A stretch of DNA of 64,000 nucleotides from Trichaptum fuscoviolaceum (GCA_910574455.1 CAJSYZ010000006.1:62001-126000); one strand, 5' to 3'; shown: positions 42,985-55,012, counted from the first letter of the stretch. Program-made: numbers and translations. Notes: generated by a model not told the origin, from the sequence alone.

Positions 42985-45900
42985 CATTGCCTGGAACACG
43001 TGTTTGTCGCAGCCTCCGTCAAGACGACGAGTGTGGAATGTACATCGTATTGAGGAAGAGCGAGCCAAGAACACAACCATCGCGCATAATCTACATAAGA
43101 GGGTCTCTAGATTTAACCAGCGCGTTCTGGATTTAGTGGAACCACGGACAGTCCAGTTGACGTCCGTCAAGTCGTACTCCAACAGTTTCCGGGAAAGTCC
43201 AAGGTCTAAGATGCAATATAGCCAGCTCTTCCGCAACAAGGACGTCGGTGTCCACATTGACATGGTCTGCGGGACTTCAGAACTCTGTATGCCCAGAGGA
43301 TAAGACAATGGCGACCTGCTTGCCCGTCCAGGGCGTTCCGACTCCAACGGTAGATAGCTGAGATCATGAGCATGAATGAGTAGCTTTTCAGCCTCCAGGT
43401 TGTCTACTCGCGAAGGCCAGCGCTTGGACAGCGATAAACGCACTTCACATTGCGTCAGATGGACCTGCAAGAGAGAAGCAGAGCCACATACCTTTTCACT
43501 TTCGCGGTGCTCACTCCCTCCGCCCTCCCGCGCCTCCCCACACCGTCGTAGCCACCTCTCGCACCATCAATTCCTCCTGCCCGACGCTCGTCGCCTTCTC
43601 CACGGATTACGAACTATGCTCCTTCCCAGCACGGATCTTATTGATCAAAGTGGATTAGACACGCGTATTCATCAATCGATAAGCACTGGAGAGCAAAACC
43701 AGAGTGAGTAGCAGTAAAGCTAGTAGAGGGTGTACATACTTACAGTGTAGCACGTCCAACTGCCTAGGAAGTCAATTGGCAGCGAGCACACACGCCTGCG
43801 TATGTAGTTCATGAGCACAGGCATCAGGCATACCCAACATGTCTTTTAACTTCCGATCCGAACTGCTGGCAATCCTCACATCATCAATATCAGTCCCGCT
43901 CTTGACCATCACTATCTCGAACAGTGCAGCAGTGCAGAGACAAGAATGGAGTTCGGCATTTGTTTGTCACTCAGGCTTCAGGTTGGAAAATTTGCGACCG
44001 TAGTGGGCCTTTCAATCTGACTCTGGTCCACTCGATTGTCGATTGTCAGGATTGACTCTCCCATGCCCGTGAGAATCGGTCGATGGGCGATGAAGCGGGC
44101 TTCATTCTCGTCTCGTCAAGGTCAGAGCGTAAGAAAACAGGCAGTAGAAGAAAGATGAGGGTTGGCAACTCGAGCTCGGAGCGGGCCGGCCCGGGGGGCT
44201 CAGGCTGCCCAATTTATATTTATTTACAGTTATTTGCCGTCCAGTGACAGACATGATGCCACGCCGCGCAATCTTCACAGCGCACCAACACTTACTACTG
44301 GGCTGCCGAATGTTAGAATAGCCAACAGGCGTGACGCTGTATATAAAGTATGAGTACCAACCTGTGAGATATGTCAGCTAATCTATTTCCCAGCTTCCAG
44401 TGGTGGGTTGAAAGGAAACCTTCAACTCGCGACTCGCGACATAATTACAAACGCAGAGCGCGGCGCATCCCGGAGCCAGCTTGTGTAATGGTAACGAGCT
44501 TTCAGTTGTGGATTGAGATAGTCCAAGCCCCAGAGTTGAGTGATAATCCTCTTTACTTAAATCCAGGACTCTGCATTCTTACGTTCAGCAATTAAGGCTC
44601 GGGATGCATAATAGGGTTCAGAGAGGGACACCGGCATCTTTAGTCTTGACGACAACGACCACACGTACATTCAATAGATTGACCAACTAACTACCTCATA
44701 AGTACCTATCAAGGCGCATTGAACTTTTCATCCTTCTTCGAAGATTCAAGACGACCGGAAACTGAACATAGTTGCAGATTACTCTTATTGTACATATACA
44801 TATGTAAGTCATATAATCCTTTTAAACATGCCACAACTTTAGAAACACACAGAATCTAGTACCTCAAGCACTCTCATCCATCTAGTGACCGCGTCCCCTA
44901 CTCAACTCACGTCGAATAGCCAGTATTCTCGGAAGCCAGTCGAAACCATGGAGATTACAGTCGCTGAACTCAAAGAATTCTAGCCTTGATCCCACTCTTG
45001 CTCGCACACATACGATCATGTTCACCACATCCGCAGTATAGATGAAGGGAAGGTAACAATCCGTGACCTTGAGACACTCGATGTTCAGGTAGTATGCTCG
45101 GGGAACATCATCGCCAAATACAGTTCCACCCACGACTAGGCGACTCGGGCGCGGAACATAGAGCTCCTTGAGGAGCTGCGAGTTGTCTGCGAAGTGCACA
45201 CTGCGGAAGTGAAGATACCGCAGGTTCGTGCAGTGGACTAGCGCGCGTGCGAGCTCGGGCTCGTAGAAGACGTCGTCTCCTATTACAAGACGCTCGAGCA
45301 TACGGCCGTTCGTGAGCAGGAACGGGATAGTGCCTAGTAAGTCTTCGATGGGGTTAGATGTGAACTCCGGGCGCGAGTTGGGTGCATCGTCATTCGAGCA
45401 GTGGATCTGCAGCTCTTTCACCTACGGGCACTGCAGACCATCGAGGAACTGGTACGGCGCCTCGTGGTCTGTCAGCTCAACAACGTAGGAGTAGAGCACC
45501 TGAAGTCTCTCGAGTTGTGGGAGGTCGATGTGTGTGAAGGCGCCGGGTTGTTCATTGTAATTGTGCGGGTCCCAGTCGAGGTCTTCACGAATGGTGATCG
45601 AGAGACTCGTCAGTGCGGGCATACGCCGTAAGACATTGTAAAAGCAGGCGAAGAGTGCGTTGTCGTAATTGCCAACGGGGTCATAGTGGAGAGTGGTGAG
45701 GCTGGAGAACACCAGTCTCTCGCGTAGACCAACCTTCGGCGCACCGGTGAGCTCGCACGTGCGGATTCGGGCGCTGCACGCCGTCAGGTCGACCGTTCCT
45801 ATCTCTCTGCCGTCTACGACGCGTGGGTAGGTCAGGCTGAGGTGCTCGGGCATGCCGGTGCCGGGCGGGGAGCGCACGAGTGCACCCGGGTTGTTGAGCG

Positions 45901-47020
45901 CAAGGGATAAGCGGAGTGTACGCAGGGGCGCACGGCCGGCACGAGCAGCACGTATAGGTAGCGGTACATCTGCGCTGCCGCTGCGGCCACAAGTCGCAAT
46001 GCAATCGCGTGTCACGGTACGCATCCGGAGTCGCGCACGTCTCAGCGGTGACGGTGACGTCGAGTGGGAGTACAGGCCCGGCGCGGTTGAGGGAGGATAT
46101 GGCCATCCCGAGGCCGCGCTCGAGGGTGTTGGGCGGTGCTTATGCGGGAGCAAGGACCGCGATGGTCGTCCAAAGACCGTGCCGGTTCAGCGCGACGCGC
46201 CGCCAATACCTACTAACCTGTGCGGCGTGATGCATGTCGATTGGGAGTTGCGGTAATGGCTGATTACCTGAGTTTGGTTTTGGCGGGGGCGGGAGAAGCG
46301 TTGAAGGTGAAGGTGAAAGACGTAGAACAATTCCATGAGGAGTTCCGTTGAGAGGTCGCCCGCTTGCTGAAGATCTAATACAACCACGATAGCGTGGAGT
46401 CACCCAAGGGCTGGTATGCGTGGCTCCTAACACTTGGGCGTCACTAGCGAGAGCCGTTCGCATGTATAGGCCATGGAAGGGCTGAGCTTAATATGAAGAA
46501 ACAGGAGGACCCAGATTCACTCTCTTTGATGTCGGTGTGAGAAAACACGTCGGCTACCCTTAGCTCCTGGAGCGTAGAATCGTGTTCCAGAGGAAAGTAT
46601 TGTCTCAACTTACTCTACAAGGCTTTTAACAGAAAACCTCCGCTGATGCCGAGGGATGAGTGTTCTAACCTGGAAAAGTACATGTATATAACGATATTGA
46701 ATATCTTTTAGTATATAAGTGCACTCATGCCGCTTTTGACTTTTACATGCATCAGGATTAGACAGAAATCGAGATCTTAGAATGCGCCAGTGTTTCAAGA
46801 CACAAACAAACCACACAGCCTGGGATAACTGCGGCATACGCCAACATGAATGGCCAATGTACGATTGCTTCATTCTTTTATCCTGAGACTCAAAGACAGA
46901 TTATGCATATGCCAGTAATCTTCAATACCACGTTCCCGACTCGAGCAATGGACATAATGCCCTATTGTGCTTTGTCATAACTCAAAGGTAATTTCCGAAC
47001 AATAGATGTGTTTCTGGTCA
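42985..47020 (-). repeat. Inverted segmental duplication, copy 2 (without insertions)
   Basis: This is the partner of 11081-22647. It contains both empty target sites: TA at 44231-44232 where copy 1 carries the pogo-type element, and AACCAGAGT at 43697-43705 where copy 1 carries the hAT-type element. Its F-box gene keeps the original order of promoter, 5' part and 3' part. Confidence 0.88.
44882..46440 (-). pseudogene. F-box gene pseudogene (copy 2), original order
   Basis: The minus strand encodes an F-box-like start (DLSTELLMELFYVFHLHLQ, about 46363-46310), then in another frame LPIDMHHAAQVSRYWRRVAL and RHGLWTTIAV, then the usual C-terminal region: CNARIR-like TACSARIRTCELTG, MPALTSLSITIREDLDWDPH, FLDGLQCP, GRMLERLVIGDDVFYEPELA and LLKELYVPRPSRLVV. 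Two or more frame changes in the first 400 bases and an in-frame TAG at about 45422 (after FLDGLQCP) prevent a full protein. The last 179 codons stay open. It is less damaged than copy 1. Confidence 0.8.
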
Positions 47021-47533
47021 CTGAGCTTACATCTTCTATTGTTAGCATCCCAAGTCCTCCATTCTCTTCCAATCTTTCTTATATTAATCATAAAGTCTAT
47101 ACCCTGACTAGCCCAGCAAGTTCTTGTAATTCATAAGTGACAAAATGCTTTCAGCTGTCATAGACTGTGTATGAAGGGTTATTTGGAACTATGTAGAATA
47201 TTAGTTTCCGGAGAAGCTCGTCTTTCATGTATGTTGTGATTTAGACCAGATTTGAATTCAACTATTGCTGTTTCCCTTTCGCACCTCTATTATGGCTCTT
47301 AGGACATCTACATTTAACGTCAATGACCAAGTGCTAGATTCCACGCCAGTATCAGCTCAGAGTTAGGCGCGGCTGGTGGTTGTTTTGTTTGTATGGCTTT
47401 GTTTATTGAAAACCACAAGTTCAACAACTTTCTATATAAGACTCCTCACGCGGAATCACCCGTCTCCCTCCACTCTTAATCAACCATCCTCCTACTGTCC
47501 CTCACGCAAAACTTTGGCCCGCCTTCGACTATC
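47021..47533. promoter_or_regulatory. Upstream region with TATA box of F-box gene at 47534
   Basis: TATATAAG at 47433-47440 lies 94 bases before the ATG. Upstream, TTGTTTGTATGGCTTTGTTT at about 47383 and TTGAAAACCAC echo the TTTGGCT(C/G)TGTTTGC...TTGAACCAC elements of the other F-box promoters. No other gene is seen here. Confidence 0.5.
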
Positions 47534-49054
47534 ATGGCTCATCAATTTCAAGGTCCTGCATATCTCGCTCTCGATATCCTCGAGCGGATATTCTTTCATG
47601 CCCAGCCTGGCCCATACGAGGTTTCAACGACGCTTTCTGTGCTCAGATTTGCACCAGGAAACGTATCTCAGGTATGCCGTTCATGGCGGTACGTTGCACT
47701 CGGTCGGATGAAACTATGGACATCGGTCGAGATAGTAGCGGATGTCGGTTCGATTGGACGACTGGAGAAGGGCGTTAGGCTCGTCGAGGAATACATCTTG
47801 CGCAGCGGGCCCGTCCTCCCACTTGATATCACTGTAAATGGATGTAAGAAGTCAGCGGTCGAGAGGGACTTCGACGGCAATGGGGGTTCGCGCATCAACA
47901 TGAGTCTGGCTGTAACGTCAATGCATCAGTACATGTGCTTGATCCAGCCAGTCCTCGACCGGATGCGGCACCTTGAGCTGCGTCTTCCGATGCAAGTTTA
48001 CAATCCTAGTGCTCTCCAAGACAAGTTACCAAATTCATGGCCATGGACGTTCGAAAACATGCCAAATCTTGAGCACCTCACGCTGGCCTACCCGCCCACA
48101 CGCAACAGCAGCGAAGCCGGGACCATCGATCTTTCTGCGTGCAACGCGCGGATACGCAAGTGTCATATTTCTGGGTGCTTCAAGGTACGCATCGCAGAGG
48201 GATTGCGGCTCGAGAACCTTGCCTATCTTCACTTCGATCTCGCTGGGTGTTGCGACAGCGCGCTCGTTGATAACTGGTACGACATCCTTCGGCGGACAAC
48301 CCGACTCAAGGAACTGACAGTGGTTATTCGCGAGGGTCTTGACTGGACTCATCACCACATGCAACCCCATGACTACTCCGTCAAACTCCTGCATCTCCAT
48401 ACACTACACGTGCGCTTCACGGTCGGCGTGGAGGCTCAATCTCCAATGTCTCCGCACACGTTCCTTGACGGCCTATTCTGCCCGAAGCTGAAGGATCTGG
48501 AGCTCATCTGCAGGTACCCCAACGCACCAAGCGCGCGGTATCCGTTTGAACGCGACTTCGGCGGCTACGAGGTTGCTTCCTTCGACCACAGACCATACAA
48601 TTTCCTGAAGGAGCACGGCGACGGGCTTGACCGGCTGGTCATCGGCCACGATTTGTACTACGAGCTAGATTTGGAATTCGCACTTATGTGTTGTCCCAAG
48701 CTGCGGGCCCTTCAGTTCCGCGATATGCGGTTCTCTGAAGACTCAGATATCTTCGTGGCACTGAATTATTATGCCTCCAGGGAGCTCAATGAGGATAATT
48801 GTGGTAAATTTGGTACGCGGCTGGAATGCCTCACGGTGACCAACTGCTACATCCCCCCCACCACGGACAAGGCGCTATTAGTGGACATGATCGTTAACCT
48901 CCGTGTGCAAGAACGGAAACTTGAATGCTTTGCGTTCGAAGGATGCGATCTAGAAAGGTTTAATGAAGACCCTAGGATACTTACCGTTCGTGCTGAGATA
49001 AAACGGGAATGCAACGAGAAAATGGATTGGAGCGCAAGAAGTAGAATTGTCTAA
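47534..49054 (+). CDS. F-box protein (506 aa), intact
   Basis: Single exon starting MAHQFQGPAYLALDILERIF. The F-box covers about residues 9-66: LALDILERIFFHAQPG, GNVSQVCRSWRYVALGRMKL, WTSVEI. Downstream blocks typical of this family follow: LEKGVRLVEEYILRSGPVLP, LDITVNG, SWPWTFENMPNLEHLTLAYP, TIDLSACNARIRKCHISG and the C-terminal LVIGHDLYYELDLEFALMCC. These repeats are LRR-like and likely form the substrate-binding surface of an SCF ubiquitin ligase. The gene has diverged from the 28-kb copy across its length but keeps the same domain order. The frame is intact and a TATA box lies upstream. Confidence 0.85.
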   Translation: MAHQFQGPAYLALDILERIFFHAQPGPYEVSTTLSVLRFAPGNVSQVCRSWRYVALGRMKLWTSVEIVADVGSIGRLEKGVRLVEEYILRSGPVLPLDITVNGCKKSAVERDFDGNGGSRINMSLAVTSMHQYMCLIQPVLDRMRHLELRLPMQVYNPSALQDKLPNSWPWTFENMPNLEHLTLAYPPTRNSSEAGTIDLSACNARIRKCHISGCFKVRIAEGLRLENLAYLHFDLAGCCDSALVDNWYDILRRTTRLKELTVVIREGLDWTHHHMQPHDYSVKLLHLHTLHVRFTVGVEAQSPMSPHTFLDGLFCPKLKDLELICRYPNAPSARYPFERDFGGYEVASFDHRPYNFLKEHGDGLDRLVIGHDLYYELDLEFALMCCPKLRALQFRDMRFSEDSDIFVALNYYASRELNEDNCGKFGTRLECLTVTNCYIPPTTDKALLVDMIVNLRVQERKLECFAFEGCDLERFNEDPRILTVRAEIKRECNEKMDWSARSRIV

Positions 49055-50598
49055 ATAACAAGCAATGTATAATGTATGTTAATATCAAACAAGACTCACA
49101 TATCCTTTGTTAATTGGAGAGACCTACTTGTGAACATCAATGCTGATGTACTCATGTGAGATGGCTTCGCAAATTACATGGTTTGCTCGACGAAAACATG
49201 ATGCAGTTCAGTTGCGATCAGATCAGGCTTGCCGGGGGAGTTTCTACCTTCCACTTTTGTACCGCAAGCGATTCGACGTCACCGTGTGCAGATGTGGATT
49301 GCGCTGCGTCCAGGATGTCAGACCATGACAGAGTCAGACAGACCTCCCCACCGCCTCCCATTCTAGACTCCATACACCATCGGGCCTTCTCAGAAAAGCA
49401 CACATTTTCATCGACGTGACTTCGACCTTCAACTCTCGTGCTCGGGATTTTGTTCCATTCCTATCCATCAACGCTACCGGCATCGACATGTAATACGCTC
49501 CTGTGCCTCAAAATATTGCACAGCCAGCGCGCAGTTCCAACTCGTTTATCGGGAGCTCCAATTCGGACTTAGATGTACTCACAGTTGTGGAACTCTGGTC
49601 GCATTGTCATTGCTGCAGTGTCCAGTTTTTTCTCGATCGTCGAGAGGATGCGCACTTCAAGTATCCTTTCATTTAGATGTAAGTCCATGCGCTACTCGGC
49701 CATCCATATAAGCGCCTGCGCTTGGACGAGCCTGCTTTGCCTCTTGTGTGTGTAGCGATTTAAAGTTGGAGTTGCGTCGAGTGGTGAGCAGAGACTGAGA
49801 GTCAGAATGACAGAAACCATCCGATTCTCGATTGATACCTTTCCCATCATTGTTATTCAGAATTTCATGCGGTGAACTGTTTCAGAAGATGACGATGTAG
49901 CTTTAAGTAAGCCAGCAGAAGGAAAGCGAATGGTCGCTGCTAAGTGCATTGGCAAATGTGTAATAGTGACGAGAGGGACGGGAGCATAGCCTGAAATGGA
50001 CATTGTTCCCCGGAGCGCATCTCGGTCCCGGGCCCGGCAAGAGGCAACGTTCACTCAACCATTTACTTTCTGCTTTTCTGTTCTTCTACTCCGGGCACAT
50101 CTATTCACAGTAAGTCTGACGGTGCTTAAAATGCTTCTTTAGCCGTTCATCTCGCAGCTCAAATAAACTACAGTCGGGTACAACTTCAAATTGAGTGCGT
50201 GCTTCCGGGCCGCCGATCAAGTCTTCACGAGTCACGATGGAACATAGACTTAGGGCGCAAGTTGCCTTTCCTCACATTCGTATTCGTATCTAAAGCAACA
50301 TTTCCATCTTGAGCAATGAGACACGGAAGACTTATGGAACTGGATAGTGAGACAGCAGTGAACGAGAACTCACCGAAAGACCAATCCATCCGACTCTCGA
50401 CACAGTTTCAGGTCGAATCCAATCCGTATTACTAGAGTAAACAGACCATCAATGTCAGAGTCTCTCACCAGCAGTGATGCGCAATGGCCTATCGCAAATT
50501 GTACTTTAAGATAAACCGATCCTCTAGATAATTAAATCCAATGTTTGTCAGATGCTTCTTCATAACTGAGTGGTATCCAGCAGCCCTGCCTAAACTAT
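49055..50598. other. Intergenic, no supported gene
   Basis: No gene could be supported over 1.5 kb. ORFs are below 90 codons with no domain. Confidence 0.4.
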
Positions 50599-50616
50599 AT
50601 GAATGTGCAAAGCTCA

Positions 50617-50663
50617 GGAGCGCTACTGTGGTTCAAGTCGTGGTTGCGCAAACACAGCCAAAC
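50617..50663 (-). promoter_or_regulatory. F-box promoter module in inverted orientation
   Basis: Here plus reads GCGCTACTGTGGTTCAAGTC followed by GTTGCGCAAACACAGCCAAA. The inverse matches the module upstream of the F-box genes at 27.9 kb (TTTGGCTCTATTTGC...TTGAACCATTGTAGTGC) and 34.7 kb. At those genes the module points toward the start codon; here it points away from the gene at 50731. Confidence 0.55.
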
Positions 50664-50730
50664 ACATAGTGCGTTCTTTGCTGGTAAGATACGCGCACCA
50701 CAGAACCCATTCTTCCTCTTCTCAACCTCC

Positions 50731-52302
50731 ATGTCTACCTCTGATCTACTTATGCCAACACCGCCTCCCACTCTAGCCCATCACTTCCAAGGCCGAGCGG
50801 CCAATCTTTCCGCCGTTATCCTCGAAGAAATCTTCTTTTGTCTTGTCCAACATCAGCCCAACACAGGCTCAGACGGAGATGTGGTTGGGCTTCTACTTGA
50901 TCTGCACAACATAACGCAGGTTTGTCGGAGCTGGCGCAGAGTTGCCCTAGGGCGGCATAGGCTATGGACCTGTATCAAAGTAAGAACAGGTCTCACGTCG
51001 GCCGGGCAGCTAGCGAAAGGCCTCGGTCTCGTCGAGATATACCTCGCGCGCAGCGGGCAGGTCCTCCCACTAGACATCACCGTGCTCGTACATGCCTGCA
51101 TATTTTGGACGCCTTCCATCGGGACGGATATCCCTCGCACAGAGATGAAGCTGGCTTCATCTTCCGAGTCGATGTACCGGTTCATGTGCCTGTTAGAGCC
51201 CGTTCGCCATCGCCTGCGCTCACTAACTACATGCTTTATGCCTAGTAGCAGTATGCGCGCGAGGCCCCGGAAACGCGCCTTGCCATGGGTGCTTGACAAT
51301 ATGCCCGAGCTAGAGAGCCTCACCGTTCTCTATCAGTCGCCCGCCGATAAATGCGAGGCTGGGACCATCGACCTGTCAGCGAGCTGCAATAAACTACGCC
51401 AGTGCGATATCAGCGGTTCGATATATGTTTCTCTCGCAGAAGGATTGGTGCTGTCAAGCCTCACGTCCCTTCAGTTCGACCTCGACGGGAGCTGCGCCGA
51501 CGAACTTGTTGCCAGCTGGTATGCCATCCTTCGACGGATGCCCGTGCTTAAGACGTTGACAGTCACCTTGAATAATGATCTCGAATGGGATCCTCATTTC
51601 CATCATCGTTTCCACCCCGTCGCCTTCACAAAGATCCTACTTCCGCGGCTCGAGATACTCCGGGTGTATTATATGGACGAGTTTGATTTTAGGGACCGGG
51701 AGGCGCCATACAAATTTCTTGGCGGTCTGCTTTGCCCGCAGCTGAAGGACTTAACGGTCGACTGCGAGTACGGATACGTTCCGGATGAGCGGGACGATCT
51801 CACTGCGGATGAAGACGTGGCAACGGGTGGTCTAGTCCCGTTTTTGCTCAGTAACTGCGACATGCTGGAGCGACTAGTTATTGCAGAGGACATGTTCTAC
51901 GAGGTCGAGCTTACACACGCGCTCGTGCGTTGTACGAGCCTGCGGCATCTCCACTTCAACGGTGTGCGGTTCGCGGAGAACTCAGTGCTCTTCAAGGAGC
52001 TCAATCTGAAGCTCTCGAGCAGTCGGGTAGTGGTTGGAGATGTACACGGAGACGTCGTTAGCCGTCCGCTCTGCCCGAACCTTGAGTGTCTCAAGGTCAC
52101 GTCATGCTTCATTCCCTCCACCATCACAGTGACGGATGTTGTTGACATGATCGTCAGTAGGCGGGAAGGAGAGGGATCTACGCTGCAGCACATTGATTTT
52201 GATGACTGCAGTCTCGAAGGGTTGAAAGAGGATCCGAGAATGAGAGTTATCCGAGATGAAATACTGGAGAGATGCGAAGACGATGTGGATCAGGGTGAAT
52301 GA
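50731..52302 (+). CDS. F-box protein (523 aa), intact
   Basis: The start MSTSDLLMPTPPPTLAHHFQ was chosen by alignment with the MSTT... starts of the paralogs; an upstream in-frame ATG at 50599 would add 44 residues encoded by promoter-like sequence. The F-box covers about residues 22-80: LSAVILEEIFFCLVQHQ, LLDLHNITQVCRSWRRVALG and LWTCIKV. The LRR-like part includes LEIYLARSG-type LVEIYLARSGQVLPLDITV, DNMPELESLTVLYQ, RRMPVLKTLTVTL and LCPNLECLKVTSCFIP, ending in an acidic tail (DDVDQGE). Predicted role is as a substrate adaptor of an SCF ubiquitin ligase. No intron, no frame damage. Confidence 0.85.
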   Translation: MSTSDLLMPTPPPTLAHHFQGRAANLSAVILEEIFFCLVQHQPNTGSDGDVVGLLLDLHNITQVCRSWRRVALGRHRLWTCIKVRTGLTSAGQLAKGLGLVEIYLARSGQVLPLDITVLVHACIFWTPSIGTDIPRTEMKLASSSESMYRFMCLLEPVRHRLRSLTTCFMPSSSMRARPRKRALPWVLDNMPELESLTVLYQSPADKCEAGTIDLSASCNKLRQCDISGSIYVSLAEGLVLSSLTSLQFDLDGSCADELVASWYAILRRMPVLKTLTVTLNNDLEWDPHFHHRFHPVAFTKILLPRLEILRVYYMDEFDFRDREAPYKFLGGLLCPQLKDLTVDCEYGYVPDERDDLTADEDVATGGLVPFLLSNCDMLERLVIAEDMFYEVELTHALVRCTSLRHLHFNGVRFAENSVLFKELNLKLSSSRVVVGDVHGDVVSRPLCPNLECLKVTSCFIPSTITVTDVVDMIVSRREGEGSTLQHIDFDDCSLEGLKEDPRMRVIRDEILERCEDDVDQGE

Positions 52303-53684
52303 CAATACCGTATAAAGCAAAAGCCCGCCTATGCATGAGTAGGTCAATTTGCCGTCCTCGTCCTCGTCTTAAATTCCACCACATCGTAGCTAATAGCGTA
52401 CTTCTTTCGTCTAGAAACGATGCACTCTCCGAGGCGGCCTTGGCACGCGAAAGTGAAGGAATGATGAATGTCATTATTTGTGTCGGAGATGGTAGTCATG
52501 CTCAATAGCAAGATCTTGCGAGTAGTAGCACGTGCATATACCGAACATCTGTACATGTATACGATCGCTGTGAAGCAAAATCAGTCAGGGGTTTTCGACC
52601 GTGCTCCTAAAAGAATATCAGTGTCTGTGTGATTTGTTTCTTTAAGGCTAAATAACGTACGTATGGAAAGTGTAAGCAAATCGCAGGGCATTAACGAAAA
52701 TAGTCGCTGGGAAGAGCCCGGGGCTTTCTCCATTATCTCGTGAGCTAGATGCGTAAGTGCGGCTGTGGGACGGGATCCGAGATCGTAAGCACTAACAAGG
52801 ACAGATGAAGAGCGTGAATCATGATGCACTATTGTCGTGCATTGGTAATTGTATCACAAGCGCAGAATGAATTGGTTTGTCAGTGCGAATAACCAGAAAC
52901 GGAGGGGAAAGGGACATGAGTCAAAGAAGCATGATGTCCGCATTCACAGAAGAAGGCAGAGATTAGACCTGGTGGTTAGACATCAGTGAGCTGGCGGTCT
53001 TCTTCTGCGAAAGTGAACCTTAAAGACAGGTTATACTCTCTCGTAAGCTGACAGGGATGAGTCTCGTCGTTTCTTGAAGGCAGCGAGGAAGAATGCGCTT
53101 GTCACCTACGGAATACGAATGCATTGCATGCCCACCTTGTCTTACGATCAGACGAGAGTGCCTCGTACTTGTTGTCTGCGACCTTTGGCGTAAGAGCACC
53201 CCATGGTCATAGAAGGAGTTAACTCACAAGCTAGTCATTCAATCCATCGAGATGCCCGATTATGACCGTTCCGATTTCGGCCAATTCAAATACTAGTAGT
53301 ACAATGACTAAGCATGCAGTAAAATTTTCTGTTAAGGTTACTTTCGTCAAAGCGAGGATGCGTGATTTTAACAGAGCTCAGGATTCACGGACAGGAAGTA
53401 ATGCATTTGAGTGTTTGGACGGGAATCATGGTGTCAATGAAGAGCGTCGATGTCTGTAGACAGATAACAGAGGAACTAAAGCTTGCATCACGATCGAAGA
53501 GGCGACCCAACATCTTACGCCTTCATAGCCATGTGAGACAGAGCAGGAGATTTAAATGCGATGTATTTTGGGTTGCGATGTATAATATAAGGATACAGCG
53601 CGGGGAAGGTGGTGATGGCGGGAGGTAAAGCTGTGCAAATGCAAGAACATGCGGGAGAGCCAGACAAAAACAACAAAGAAGAAA
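52303..53684. other. Intergenic, no supported gene
   Basis: ORFs are short and without domains. The right part is the 3' flank of RPP1. Confidence 0.4.
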
Positions 53685-54214
53685 TTAGTCGAAGAGACCG
53701 AAGCCCTGTCAGGCGAGATATATGAGAATCGCATTCGTGGCTTCCTGAAAGATATCGATAACGCACCATGTCGTCGTCAGACTCCTCCTTCTCTTCCTCC
53801 TTCTTCTCTTCCTCCTTGGGTGCCTCCGAAGCCGGTGCGCCACCAGATGCAGCGCCCGCAGCAGGTGCACCACCGACGGGTGCTCCGCCACCTGCACCGA
53901 TGTTTGAGAGCAAGTCCTTCACGTTCTTACCCTCTAGCGCCTTGGCGAGCAAAGACGCCCAGATGGGCTCAACTTCGACTTTCGCCGCAGTGGTGAGCGC
54001 GGTGATCTTGTCAGACTGAAGAAAATGAATTAGAAAGTCAATCCTTTGTGAGTAACTCGACATAAGTTTGAGTACGCACGGTAATCTCAAGGCCCTCGTC
54101 GGCGAGGATGAGTGCCGCGTAGGCAGTCGCGAGGTCGGTGTTCGACTAAAACAAAGAGAGAAAATAATGTCAGTCCCAAGCTCTATGAGTCGTAGAGCCA
54201 ACGTAAAGATTCAT
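53685..54214 (-). CDS. RPP1: 60S acidic ribosomal protein P1
   Basis: Exons on minus are 54214-54203, 54145-54080, 54015-53767 and 53705-53685, giving 115 aa. Exon 2 encodes [20 protein letters not shown], exon 3 starts [20 protein letters not shown] and continues through [16 protein letters not shown], a Gly/Ala hinge and the Lys/Glu tail [17 protein letters not shown], and exon 4 adds the universal end GFGLFD. P1 pairs with P2 on the stalk of the large ribosomal subunit and recruits translation factors through that C-terminus. The introns of exons 2-4 are clear; the 12-nt first exon (MNLY) relies on a weak GTTGGC donor and could be wrong. Ordinary codon pattern of a highly expressed gene. 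Confidence 0.92.
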
Positions 54215-54868
54215 CTTCCGCCAATATAAGAAATTCGACCACGAAGCGAAGCATGTCATCCAAACCAACACCAACCCATCCATCCTCCCCGTCCCGCCCC
54301 TCCGCAACCTCGAGTCCACCATTCAACGAAGATGCAATCTCTCACCATTTGGACAAGTTATGGAGGCGTTGATGGCCGTAGAAAGTGTAGAGACGGTGTT
54401 GGAGGCCTTGACGGTTGATACAGGCCTTCGACCAAATTTGCGTATACAGTGCCGACGGCGAACAAAGACCGTGAGAATGAATGTGCCTAAACGGTCACAC
54501 CAAAGATAGACTCTCCATCCCCCGCCCTCCACCGACTTCGGACTCAAGGCAGAACACAATAGTCACCACTAGCATGCCATCTAAATTGCTGTCGTGTAAC
54601 CCTGATATCTCATAGCGAAGTGAATATCGCTCTCCTCAGTTCAAGTTACTGGTACTGATGCTTTCCGAGCTCAACGGACGCTGGGCGTTATGGTGCCTTA
54701 GGGCTGTTTTCTTCGCATAACACTAGCACGAACTTCAGAAAACCTGTACCAGAATCTACATCGCAGGCTATACAATCGACTTATCTAGGAGTTTCACCAC
54801 ATCCGACAATTATATTCCAATGCAACTGTCGGTCGCAGCATAGGTCTCTTTGCCCGCCTACTGAAGTG
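54215..54868. other. Intergenic between divergent genes
   Basis: Holds the upstream regions of RPP1 (minus) and the unknown gene at 55013 (plus). No additional gene is seen. Confidence 0.45.
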
Positions 54869-54875
54869 TATAAAA
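54869..54875 (+). promoter_or_regulatory. TATA box of gene at 55013
   Basis: TATAAAA lies 144 bases before the ATG and about 90 bases before a 5' UTR intron donor, a fitting distance for a transcription start near 54900. Confidence 0.6.
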
Positions 54876-54958
54876 CATCCACCATCGCCGACATTACACA
54901 GCCAGAAACCTCAACTCCTCAGCAATCAGTCAATAAACGACTACAACACAGTCTGAAT

Positions 54959-55011
54959 GTAAGCACTTTAATTCTGTTTTGTACAAAACTTTGCCGATAA
55001 TTTCTTCACAG
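54959..55011 (+). other. 5' UTR intron of gene at 55013
   Basis: GTAAGC...TTCACAG, 53 nt, ends one base before the ATG. The donor and acceptor are both good and the length fits this genome's introns. Confidence 0.6.
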
Positions 55012-55012
55012 C

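Noticed and set aside
50599..50730. 44-codon N-terminal extension of the F-box protein at 50731
   Set aside because: The extension is encoded by an inverted promoter module; the paralogs start at the MSTS/MSTT methionine.
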